Assembly (NCBI GenBank): GCA_964461505.1
Contig: CAYWUW010000002.1
Span: forward strand, 62,001 to 126,000
Length of the DNA: 64,000 nucleotides
From: HK-STAS-PATE-42 sp964461505
GTDB taxonomy: Bacteria > Patescibacteriota > Saccharimonadia > Saccharimonadales > HK-STAS-PATE-42
Reading direction: 5' to 3'
Below, one piece after another: positions 34,255-41,344 of the stretch (within the stretch, counting starts at the first letter, position 1; the number at the start of each line of letters is the position of its first letter). A program made the position numbers and the translations under genes. The notes beneath the pieces are model-generated. The model saw only the letters and a list, made by a program, of their open reading frames with translations, did no database searches and was not told where the DNA came from.

Positions 34255-34998
34255 TTAGTGATGATGCCCGTGATTGTGGTTGTTGTGGCTGTGATTGTGC
34301 TCTTTTCTTTCAGACCAAATATGCTTGCCAATATCCCAGATGAAATATGCTCCGGCTAGAACGGTTCCGATGAGGTCAACTTTTGAGTTTCCAGTTATGG
34401 CTGCGGCGGAGATTCCAGATGATGCGATTAAACTTGCGGCGGCATCTGCACTGGCATGATTGTGGCCGTGCTCTCTGGCTTTTATTTGAGGGCAAAGATC
34501 ATCCGGGCCATGAGCGTGCCCAGTGTGGTCGTCGTCTCGATCGGTTTCTTCTAACCCAGAAGCAATCACGAAGTTTCCAAAACTACTTGCCATGCTTAAG
34601 CCCGCTGCCTGAGGTTCGATAATATGAGGATTACTGTGAGCAAGATCTACTCCTGCTTTTGCAGTAACTAGTGCTGTTGCTGTTAAGGCCAGCCCATTTA
34701 TAGCTGTGAGCGTTCTTTGGGTGGTCTTTTCTTTTAGGTTTAGAGTGGAAACTAGAGACCTTGCTCCGTAGGCAAAAACATCGCTAACGTTATGGATTCC
34801 GTTTACCAGAGCACCTGCGCCGCCCTCTTTGTAGCTGGTAAGATCCATTAAGCTTAAGGTTGCATTGCCGATGGCTCCATACCAAAAGAGTTTGGCTGAA
34901 CTACTCCACTCTCTTGTTTTTTCTGGGATACAGGCTGAAGAGATTTTAGAGATGGAATTAGATACAGTATTTAAAGCTTCACTTATTATAGTTGTCAT
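34255..34998 (-). CDS. Divergent cation diffusion facilitator-like membrane protein
   Basis: The 247-residue protein keeps the two HxxxD metal sites of CDF transporters: IHNVSDV (about 68-74) in the second membrane helix and NHASADAAAS (about 180-189) in the fifth. Between them is a His/Asp-rich loop (DRDDDHTGHAHGPDD), and the C-terminus is His-rich (HNHSHNNHNHGHHH). The usual cytosolic C-terminal domain is missing. It probably moves Zn2+ or a similar ion out of the cell. The sequence is unusually divergent for the family. Confidence 0.68.
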   Translation of the reverse strand: MTTIISEALNTVSNSISKISSACIPEKTREWSSSAKLFWYGAIGNATLSLMDLTSYKEGGAGALVNGIHNVSDVFAYGARSLVSTLNLKEKTTQRTLTAINGLALTATALVTAKAGVDLAHSNPHIIEPQAAGLSMASSFGNFVIASGLEETDRDDDHTGHAHGPDDLCPQIKAREHGHNHASADAAASLIASSGISAAAITGNSKVDLIGTVLAGAYFIWDIGKHIWSERKEHNHSHNNHNHGHHH

Positions 34999-35067
34999 GA
35001 ACTATTAATTATAGCATGATTTAGAGCAACAGAAAACTCTTTTTCTTGACTAAAAATGGGGCTAAGC

Positions 35068-35580
35068 TTAACCTTCTTTTTTGGTGAAGACGAATTTGCC
35101 GTAGGCCCAAAAGCTCCAGAGCATTGAACCTAAGCCAGCAATAGCTTTGCCTGTAAAGATGGTAATAAAGTTTTTAGAAAAGACGCCATCAAGGTTAACA
35201 AGTTTAATAATAGAATAAGTGAAATCATGCAACCACGGAGCATGAAGAACTGTTAAGTTTAGGATGGTGTTGTTGATTCCGTAGGCTCCAATTAAGCTTA
35301 CGGCAATAAAAGTTGCGACCTTCTTTTTTTGAATTGGATTCTTGCCATCTCTAAAAACAACATAGCGATTAAGCAAAAAGCTAGAGGTTATAGAACAGGT
35401 TGCGGCAACGGAATTTGCCAGCACTAAGCTTAAGGTTTCTTTGGCCTGAATATCAAAGAGTCTGACAACGAGAGTTAGAACTGTAAGATCGACGATTGTG
35501 TTCCAAACTCCAACGGCAAAAAAGCGAGCAAAACGCCTTTTAAAAACTTTATGAAAAGATTTTTTAGCTACAGAAAACAT
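35068..35580 (-). CDS. GtrA family membrane protein
   Basis: The 170-residue protein has four membrane spans and the GtrA pattern: RFFAVGVWNTIVDLTVL (about 20-36), the second helix with NSVAATCSITSSFLLNRYVVF (about 61-81), and the final GLGSMLWSFWAYGKFVF. GtrA proteins flip or help transfer polyprenyl-linked sugars during surface polysaccharide or glycoprotein synthesis. The GT2-GT39 fusion at 50984 would be a logical partner. The stop codon lies in a TAAGCTTA copy. Confidence 0.87.
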   Translation of the reverse strand: MFSVAKKSFHKVFKRRFARFFAVGVWNTIVDLTVLTLVVRLFDIQAKETLSLVLANSVAATCSITSSFLLNRYVVFRDGKNPIQKKKVATFIAVSLIGAYGINNTILNLTVLHAPWLHDFTYSIIKLVNLDGVFSKNFITIFTGKAIAGLGSMLWSFWAYGKFVFTKKEG

Positions 35581-35661
35581 CCTTATCTTGTTTATTGAAC
35601 TTGTTTATTAGACTTGTAATTTAAGCTTAGAATTATAGCAGATGTGTTAAACTTAAGTTTG

Positions 35662-35949
35662 ATGAACGGCCAGAAAAAGACCCCCAAAGAAATAGCAGAA
35701 AAATCTGAAGAAGAGGCCTTAGAGCTCGGGAAGAAGTTGCAGCAGTTTTATGAACTTGGTTATGTTGATAAAAAATCTGCGCTTGGTTTTACGTTTGTGA
35801 AATCTGTTGTGCAAGGCATTGGGGTTTTTGTTGGTGGAACCGTCATGATTGCTCTACTTTTATGGATACTCGGAGGGCTAGAAGACATTCCGCTTATTAG
35901 GCCAGTTAGAGAAGCTTTGCAAACTCCAACCGTTCAGCAAGATAGATAA
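35662..35949 (+). CDS. Small single-span membrane protein (DUF5665-like)
   Basis: A 95-residue protein from ATG 35662. A charged N-terminal helix (KKTPKEIAEKSEEEALELGKKLQQFYELG) is followed by one membrane span (about 51-77). The pattern SALGFTFVKSVVQGIGVFVGGTVMIALLLWILGGL resembles DUF5665 proteins. TAAACT at 35648-35653 lies 8 nt before the ATG, so it may be leaderless. It is 19 nt ahead of the sortase gene and likely in the same operon. Confidence 0.65.
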   Translation: MNGQKKTPKEIAEKSEEEALELGKKLQQFYELGYVDKKSALGFTFVKSVVQGIGVFVGGTVMIALLLWILGGLEDIPLIRPVREALQTPTVQQDR

Positions 35950-35968
35950 GAAGAAAAGGAATTTTTAG

Positions 35969-36589
35969 ATGATTGAAGATGCGGCTTTAGGCAAGAAGAG
36001 TTCTAAGCGGAAGAAGTTTAAAAGAATTGCGCTGGGCGTGGTTCCGCTTATTTTTTTAGGAGCTGGACTTTACATATTAAGCTTAGTGTTTGCGCCGAAG
36101 TTGGCTCCGGTTTTAAACCGTGGTAAGGTAGAAAAAGCCTTGAGCGGAACTCTTCCAGAAAAAGGAAACGACAGAGTTTATATTCAGAAATTGGGTGTTA
36201 ATGTGGCTTTGAGAACGGGGGGGGCGGAGGCGATGCACGCTGGAAACGGCTGGCACAGGTTTCCGGAACGTGGGAATCCGGTAATTGGTGGAAACTTTAT
36301 TATTAGCGCGCACCGCTGGATTCGTGGAAATACTCCGCAAGAAACGATTAAACAATCTCCTTTTTATAATACGGATCAATTGAAGGTTGGTGATTCAATT
36401 GTGGTGGATTTTGATGGGGCAAGATATAAGTATGAGATTTTTGATATTTTTGGGATTAAGCCAGATCAGGTGGAGATTGAAGATCCTTTACCAGAAGGAG
36501 AGGAGCCGTACATGACGCTTTATACTTGCACACTGAAGGGTTCTGCTGATGGTCGGGTTGTGATTAGAGCGCGACTTGCTAAAGTTTAA
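35969..36589 (+). CDS. Sortase, class E-like
   Basis: The 206-residue transpeptidase has an N-terminal membrane anchor (about 20-42). The sortase triad follows: His in ISAHRW (H115), Cys in TLYTC (C187) and Arg in DGRVV (R196). Sortases cut surface proteins at a sorting signal and attach them to the cell wall. Class E enzymes of actinobacteria prefer LAxTG. Four window proteins end in LASTG or LAKTG plus a hydrophobic tail (1007, 10326, 43761, 54416), so they are its probable substrates. An AAAAGGA site lies before the ATG. Confidence 0.9.
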   Translation: MIEDAALGKKSSKRKKFKRIALGVVPLIFLGAGLYILSLVFAPKLAPVLNRGKVEKALSGTLPEKGNDRVYIQKLGVNVALRTGGAEAMHAGNGWHRFPERGNPVIGGNFIISAHRWIRGNTPQETIKQSPFYNTDQLKVGDSIVVDFDGARYKYEIFDIFGIKPDQVEIEDPLPEGEEPYMTLYTCTLKGSADGRVVIRARLAKV

Positions 36590-36618
36590 GCTTTTTACTT
36601 TTCTGTATAATACAAAAG

Positions 36619-37068
36619 TAGTTCCTTGAAATATTCTTTCGAGAGTAACGAGAAGAATATTATCGAGGATCTCCCACATCTTTTTACCAAACTAAACTTA
36701 ATTTCCTATTGCCATATGTCCGAACAGTATTTTATCTATATAATCTCCAACATGCACAACACTGTGCTGTATATTGGAGTTACACATGATATCTTCAATA
36801 GAATCCAGAGCCACAAGAATAAGAATATCCCTGGTTTCACTAGTAGATATAACTGCACTAAACTAGTCTACTTTGAACAATATCCAACGAGAGATGAGGC
36901 TTACCAAAGGGAAAAGCAGCTTAAGGGCTGGAGAAGATCTTACAAAGATGAATTGATAGATAGGCTTAAATCAAAAAGAGAAGACTTCTTTGATAGATTG
37001 TCGGATTTAATTGTATAGAGATCCTCGATTCAATTCTCCCTTTAGGGGTCGAATTGCTCAAGGAACTA
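36619..37068 (+). mobile_element. GIY-YIG nuclease element bounded by inverted repeat pairs
   Basis: The left arm carries TAGTTCCTTGA (36619-36629), an AATATTCTT..AAGAATATT hairpin (36630-36661) and TCGAGGATCTC (36663-36673). The right arm carries the exact complements in mirror order: GAGATCCTCGA (37018-37028), a CAATTC..GAATTG hairpin (37031-37056) and TCAAGGAACTA (37058-37068). The GIY-YIG gene fills the inside. A lone arm lies at 39880-39923. The layout suggests a self-contained repeat-plus-nuclease unit. Confidence 0.7.
36716..37018 (+). CDS. GIY-YIG endonuclease, single domain
   Basis: I chose the ATG at 36716 (100 residues); the frame upstream runs through the left repeat arm. The catalytic motif is present as YIYIISN..VLYIGVTHD (about 4-25), followed by the usual Arg in IFNRIQSHK and the Glu in QREKQLKGW (about 77). 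Such small stand-alone nucleases cleave DNA at poorly known sites. Its stop codon overlaps the start of the right repeat arm. It lacks TAAGCTTA and lies between the sortase and an oxidoreductase gene to which it has no visible link. Confidence 0.88.
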   Translation: MSEQYFIYIISNMHNTVLYIGVTHDIFNRIQSHKNKNIPGFTSRYNCTKLVYFEQYPTRDEAYQREKQLKGWRRSYKDELIDRLKSKREDFFDRLSDLIV

Positions 37069-37129
37069 TTTTTTTATTTTGGGATCCCCTACCGGATGTA
37101 GGATCTTTTTTGCGCTAAGCTTAAGTAGG

Positions 37130-37762
37130 TTACATTCCGAATTCAAAGTTCTTGTAATCTACAGCTCCGGAATCTCGAACTTGTTTTAAGGCTTTGGCGT
37201 ATTGTTCTAAAATTTTGAGTGAATAATCAATTTTATTGACAAAGTATTTTTCTTGTTCTAGATTTGTGTAGACGTCAGATTTATCTAGCTTGCTTGGCCT
37301 ATTATTTAGAACTTGTTGAACCTCTGTAATTACAACTGGATCTGGGATTATGACAAACCGAGTGTTTTTGGTGGAGTGTTTGAGTTCTTCGATCGGGCGA
37401 ATTCCTCCGGTTGGTGTGGCGGAAACTCCAATGGTTAGAGCTGGTTTGTGTGACATTGATGTTCCAGACATTAAGATTAGTTGGCGCAGAGCCGGCGGAA
37501 CTCCTCCGCCCCATTCTGGAGTTATGATTATGAAGGCGTCGGCTTCTTCGAATTGGGAATAGATGCTGGCCATAAGCTTAGCTTTATCGCTTTTGCCTGC
37601 CCAAAATTCATTAGGATCTAGCGTTAAGTTTAAGCCATCGAGATCGATTAAGTTTAGTTCTTTGTAGCTGGCGTCGGACTTAAGTTTAGCCTGAATCCAC
37701 TTGGCTACTTTTAGACTTTGTGAGTTTGGTCGGCTACTGCCGCTGATTAAAACAATTTTCAT
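37130..37762 (-). CDS. NAD(P)H-dependent FMN reductase-like flavoprotein
   Basis: The 210-residue protein has a flavodoxin-like fold. The phosphate-binding start LISGSSRPNSQSLKVAKWI (about 4-22) and the FMN-contacting TPEWGGGVPPALRQLI (about 79-94) are typical of the NADPH-dependent FMN reductase family. The C-terminal part varies. Members reduce flavins, quinones or azo dyes. No partner is evident. Several TAAGCTTA/TAAGTTTA copies occur in it. Confidence 0.85.
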   Translation of the reverse strand: MKIVLISGSSRPNSQSLKVAKWIQAKLKSDASYKELNLIDLDGLNLTLDPNEFWAGKSDKAKLMASIYSQFEEADAFIIITPEWGGGVPPALRQLILMSGTSMSHKPALTIGVSATPTGGIRPIEELKHSTKNTRFVIIPDPVVITEVQQVLNNRPSKLDKSDVYTNLEQEKYFVNKIDYSLKILEQYAKALKQVRDSGAVDYKNFEFGM

Positions 37763-37810
37763 AAGATCTTCTAAGTTTGCTTAACTTAAGTTTAGCGTGG
37801 AACCGGAGTT

Positions 37811-37928
37811 TTGTCATCCCCAGCCATGGCATGTCGCCATGACGCGCTTAGCTGGGGATTTTAGATTATTTGCTTGGAGTCTTTGCCTAAAACCGTATCT
37901 AAGATTCCCGCCTCCGCGGGAATGACAA
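37811..37928. mobile_element. MITE-like element, 118 bp
   Basis: The ends TTGTCATCCC (37811-37820) and GGGAATGACAA (37918-37928) are inverted repeats. Inside are a CCCAGC..GCTGGGG hairpin and a CCCGCCTCCGCGGG hairpin. It sits just after the dnaK stop. Confidence 0.6.
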
Positions 37929-37943
37929 GCCGCGGTTCTTTAA

Positions 37944-39851
37944 CTACTTTTTTTCTTCGTCGACGACTTCGGCTTCTTGGGGTTCTTCTTTTTTATCGTC
38001 AGAGCTAGAATCTGAATCTGCTTTTTTGGATTCTTCTTCGGCTGCTTGTTGATACATCTTAGTTGCGATTGGTTGAATCTTTTCTAAGAGTTCTTTGGCT
38101 GCGGATTCAAGTTCATCTTTATCTTCGGAAGTTTGTTTTTCTTTAGCGGCTTCAACGGCTTTTTTGATTTCTTCGGCGTCTTCTTCAGAGATTTTATCTT
38201 TGAATTCAGTGGGCATTTTTTCGGCCTGATAGATTGCGTTTTCTAAGCTGTTTTTGGCTTCGACTGCTTCACGCTTCTTTTTATCTTCTTCGGCGTGAGA
38301 TTCGGCCTCTTTTTGAGCTTTTTCGATATCATCTTTAGAAAGGTTACCGGAATTTTGGATGGTGATGCTTTGTTCTTTGCCGGTTCCTTTATCTTTTGCG
38401 GTGACATTAAGGATTCCGTTGGCATCGATGTTGAATGTTACTTCAATTTGTGGGATTCCGCGTGGTGCTGGTGGAATTCCATCGAGTACAAATTTTCCGA
38501 GAGATTTATTGTCGTTTGCCATTTCGCGCTCACCCTGTAAAACGTGAATTTCGACTTGCGGCTGGTTATCTGCAGCGGTTGAAAAGGTTTCAGATTTTGA
38601 AGTCGGAACGGTGGTGTTTCTTTCGATTAACTTGGTAGAAACTCCGCCCATAGTTTCGATTCCTAAGCTTAACGGAGTTACATCTAGAAGCAGAACATCT
38701 TTAACGTCTCCTTGCAAAACTCCACCCTGAATTGCAGCGCCCATAGCAACAACCTCATCTGGATTTACGCCTTGCTTGGGTTCTTTGCCAAAAATCTCTT
38801 TAACTTTGGCTTGAACTGCCGGCATTCTGGTCATTCCTCCTACAAGAATGACTTCGTGAATATCGGAGTTGTTAAGCTTAGCATCTTTGAGGGCTTTTTT
38901 GCATGGCTCAACTGTTTTTTCGATTAGGTCTGAGACCAAATCTTCTAGCTTGGCGCGTGTAAAGTTGTATTCAAAGTTGATTGGGCCATCGGCTCCTTGA
39001 TCTAAGAACGGTAGGTTGACTTCGTAAGTTTGGGCCGTGGAAAGTTCTTTTTTGGCCTTCTCGGCTTCTTCTTTAAGCCTTTGCATGGCAGTTGGATTTT
39101 TGGTGAGATCGGTAGAGTGTTCTTTTTTGATTTCATCGACAAAGTGGTTAACAATGCGAAGGTCGAAATCTTCACCACCTAGGTGAGTGTCTCCGTTGGT
39201 AGATTTAACTTCAAAAACGCCGTCGCCGAGTTCTAGAATTGAGACATCGAATGTTCCTCCTCCAAGATCGAAGACTGCGACTTTTTCTTCTTTTTTGTTA
39301 TCGAGCCCGTAAGCAAGAGCTGCTGCAGTTGGTTCGTTGATAATTCTTTTAACCTCGAGCCCGGCGATTTTTCCGGCATCTTTAGTTGCTTGACGTTGTG
39401 AATCATCAAAATAAGCTGGAACTGTAATCACAGCCTCTGTTACTGGTTCTCCCAAGAAGGCTTCAGCATCGGTTTTAAGTTTAGTTAAAATCATGGCAGA
39501 GATTTCTTCTGGAGAGTAATCTTTGCCAGACATCTGGACTTTTACGCCGTTTCCTGCCTTTACAATTTTATAGGGCATTAGGTCAATATCTTTTTGAACT
39601 TCTTTATCTGTGAACTTGCGCCCGATTAAACGTTTTACTCCGTAGATTGTGTTTTCGGCATTTGTTACACGCTGACGAACAGCAGAAGATCCTACGATGC
39701 GTTCTTCTTTGCCGCCTTTGGATTTAACTGCGACAACTGATGGTGTTGTGCGATTTCCTTCGTTATTTGTGATGATAACTGGTTTGCCGGATTGAACTAC
39801 AGCCATTGCGCTGTTGGTTGTTCCGAGGTCGATTCCGATAATTTTTCCCAT
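37944..39851 (-). CDS. dnaK: Chaperone DnaK (Hsp70)
   Basis: The 635-residue ATP-driven chaperone is complete. The nucleotide domain has GIDLGTTNS (4-12), DLGGGTFDVS (about 194) and VILVGGMTRMP (about 334). The substrate domain has LLLDVTPLSLGIETMGG (about 386), and an acidic tail ends in EEPQEAEVVDEEKK. It works with DnaJ (24584) and GrpE (not in the window). Two CIRCE operators lie upstream (39943-40018). A palindromic repeat lies between them and the start, in what should be the 5' leader. Confidence 0.97.
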   Translation of the reverse strand: MGKIIGIDLGTTNSAMAVVQSGKPVIITNNEGNRTTPSVVAVKSKGGKEERIVGSSAVRQRVTNAENTIYGVKRLIGRKFTDKEVQKDIDLMPYKIVKAGNGVKVQMSGKDYSPEEISAMILTKLKTDAEAFLGEPVTEAVITVPAYFDDSQRQATKDAGKIAGLEVKRIINEPTAAALAYGLDNKKEEKVAVFDLGGGTFDVSILELGDGVFEVKSTNGDTHLGGEDFDLRIVNHFVDEIKKEHSTDLTKNPTAMQRLKEEAEKAKKELSTAQTYEVNLPFLDQGADGPINFEYNFTRAKLEDLVSDLIEKTVEPCKKALKDAKLNNSDIHEVILVGGMTRMPAVQAKVKEIFGKEPKQGVNPDEVVAMGAAIQGGVLQGDVKDVLLLDVTPLSLGIETMGGVSTKLIERNTTVPTSKSETFSTAADNQPQVEIHVLQGEREMANDNKSLGKFVLDGIPPAPRGIPQIEVTFNIDANGILNVTAKDKGTGKEQSITIQNSGNLSKDDIEKAQKEAESHAEEDKKKREAVEAKNSLENAIYQAEKMPTEFKDKISEEDAEEIKKAVEAAKEKQTSEDKDELESAAKELLEKIQPIATKMYQQAAEEESKKADSDSSSDDKKEEPQEAEVVDEEKK

Positions 39852-39879
39852 AATTTATACCCTTTCTTCTTGGATGCTC

Positions 39880-39923
39880 AGTTCCTTGACCGGTTCGACA
39901 AGGTCGAGCAGGATCGAGGATCT
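39880..39923 (-). repeat. Lone copy of the GIY-YIG element arm in the dnaK leader
   Basis: AGTTCCTTGA (39880-39889), a GACC..GGTC hairpin and TCGAGGATCT (39914-39923) reproduce the outer and inner ends of the arms at 36619-36673 and 37018-37068, with a different middle. No nuclease gene is attached. Confidence 0.7.
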
Positions 39924-39942
39924 TTACTTTTAATCTTATACG

Positions 39943-39969
39943 TTAGCGCTCTAGATAGTCAAGTGCTAA
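39943..39969 (-). promoter_or_regulatory. CIRCE operator of dnaK, proximal
   Basis: TTAGCGCTC, 9-nt spacer, AAGTGCTAA: a CIRCE inverted repeat with two changes, 92 nt before the dnaK start. It is expected to bind HrcA. Confidence 0.8.
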
Positions 39970-39991
39970 CTACACATTTAAGTTTAGCAAA

Positions 39992-40018
39992 CTAGCACTC
40001 ACAGTGCAAGAGTGCCAA
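39992..40018 (-). promoter_or_regulatory. CIRCE operator of dnaK, distal
   Basis: CTAGCACTC, 9-nt spacer, GAGTGCCAA: a second CIRCE copy with two changes, 22 nt from the first. Tandem operators suggest tight repression. It also lies 43 nt before the divergent gene at 40061, which could be affected. Confidence 0.8.
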
Positions 40019-40060
40019 TATTCACTGCTTATAGCTGATAATTATGCTAAACTTACGTTT

Positions 40061-40681
40061 ATGAGTAGAATTCCCAAAGTTAGAATCGAGTATTCTTGGT
40101 TGCTTGAAGAAGCGGCTTCTGGGCATATCAGAAAAGGTCTAAACATAGAGGTGCCGATTGCTCCACCAGAGGTTACCAAGAAAAGAGTTAAGGATTATAA
40201 AAAAGCATGGGATCCATATGAAAAAAAGATTCTGCGTGCAATACAAAAAGTAACTGGACTTAAGTTTAAGCAAAACTATATTGATGTCTATATTGCACCT
40301 TTCTTTGCTGCCTTTAGCGACCCTTTGGTTATTGGAACACGAAATGAACCAGATGCTTTTGTTGATGTGCTAACTCATGAGCTTATTCACAGAATCTGTG
40401 AAGATAACACCAAATATCCGTTCATGAAGGAGCCTGATTGGGCAAAAGTTTTTGGGAAAGATTACTCGGAGAATACTTTGGCGCATATTCAGGTTCATGC
40501 AATTCATAAAGCCATATACTTGGATTACTTAAAAGAGCCAGAGAGACTTGAACGAGATATCCATAGCTCCAGAACATACAGAAACGCAGAATCTTACAAG
40601 GAAGCTTGGGATTACGTCGAAAAAAATGGCTATAAGGAAGTTATCAAACAATTTAAAAGAGCTTATCGAGAGATGCGCTAA
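40061..40681 (+). CDS. Zincin-like (HExxH) protein of unknown family
   Basis: A 206-residue protein from ATG 40061; the earlier start lies in operator DNA. It carries LTHELIHRIC (about 107-116) and, further on, ENTLAHIQVHAIHKAIY (about 138-154), which could supply a third zinc ligand. The first part (RIEYSWLLEEAASGHIRKG) is helical. No signal peptide. It may be a small metallopeptidase, but many HExxH proteins are not. TAAACT (40048-40053) is 7 nt before the ATG, so the mRNA is probably leaderless. Its stop and that of the convergent gene share one TAAGCTTA. Confidence 0.6.
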   Translation: MSRIPKVRIEYSWLLEEAASGHIRKGLNIEVPIAPPEVTKKRVKDYKKAWDPYEKKILRAIQKVTGLKFKQNYIDVYIAPFFAAFSDPLVIGTRNEPDAFVDVLTHELIHRICEDNTKYPFMKEPDWAKVFGKDYSENTLAHIQVHAIHKAIYLDYLKEPERLERDIHSSRTYRNAESYKEAWDYVEKNGYKEVIKQFKRAYREMR

Positions 40682-40683
40682 GC

Positions 40684-41133
40684 TTAAGTAGAGGTTGGGT
40701 AAACTACGTACATTGGTCTTGAGGGTAATCTTTTGCGGTAGCCAGATCTGGCTTTAGAAACGTCGCAGTTAGATTTGGAAATATTGATCCACGGATCCAT
40801 CCAATGCCCTCTGTGGTGGACTAAGTAGTGCCCAGTTGGGTGGAGTTTGCTTCTGGCAATTAAGACAATTGCGCCTTCTTTTTGAAGGAGGCTTTTGAAG
40901 AACGGATCGTTCTTATCTTTAATATGTTTGTAATGATATTTTAAGCCAAACTGATTAAGCTTAGCGCAGAAATCTCCGATCATAAAAATTGTTTTAGCAC
41001 TCTGCTCGGCTCCTATAAATTGAATTGTTTCGATATAGGTTAAGCCGGTTACAAAGGCAAAACAAGCGTAGCTGCAACCTGCTGGGTAGAGCTGAGTTAT
41101 GCTGTTCCTAAGCTTAATCTGTGACATTAGCAA
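40684..41133 (-). CDS. Papain-like / peptidase C39-like protein
   Basis: The 149-residue protein has the Cys of CSYACFAFVTG (about 20-30) and, near the end, HPTGHYLVHHRGHWMDPW (about 98-115). This gives a Cys, His and Asp order as in C39-type cysteine peptidases. The family cuts double-glycine leaders or acts as free peptidase-like domains. No transporter is attached. It is convergent with the HExxH gene and ends in the same TAAGCTTA. Activity is an inference. Confidence 0.6.
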   Translation of the reverse strand: MLMSQIKLRNSITQLYPAGCSYACFAFVTGLTYIETIQFIGAEQSAKTIFMIGDFCAKLNQFGLKYHYKHIKDKNDPFFKSLLQKEGAIVLIARSKLHPTGHYLVHHRGHWMDPWINISKSNCDVSKARSGYRKRLPSRPMYVVYPTST

Positions 41134-41283
41134 AGATTGTAGCTATTATAACTATCTATTCAAGCTTTTGGTGGCGTTATGTAGAAATGGGAGCTTTTAG
41201 ATGGCTCTTCTTTATATATGTGCGCGCGATTTTTTGCTGAGAGGCAGAAGTTGAGGTTGTATGTGCGTGAAGAACAACTCTAG

Positions 41284-41341
41284 GGTTAGATTTAGATTTA
41301 GACCTAGATCTAGACTTGGACTTGGGTTTGGGTTTAGATTA
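41284..41341. repeat. Degenerate hexanucleotide repeat next to MFS gene end
   Basis: About eight tandem 6-nt units related to TTAGAT / CTAGAC / TTGGGT run up to the TAAGCTTA that ends the MFS gene. They look like a decayed microsatellite. The rest of the gap 41134-41283 shows nothing else. Confidence 0.6.
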
Positions 41342-41344
41342 AGC

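Noticed and set aside
36626..36715. Longer GIY-YIG protein starting in the left repeat arm
   Set aside because: These codons are the inverted repeat and a leader; the GIY-YIG fold starts right after ATG 36716.
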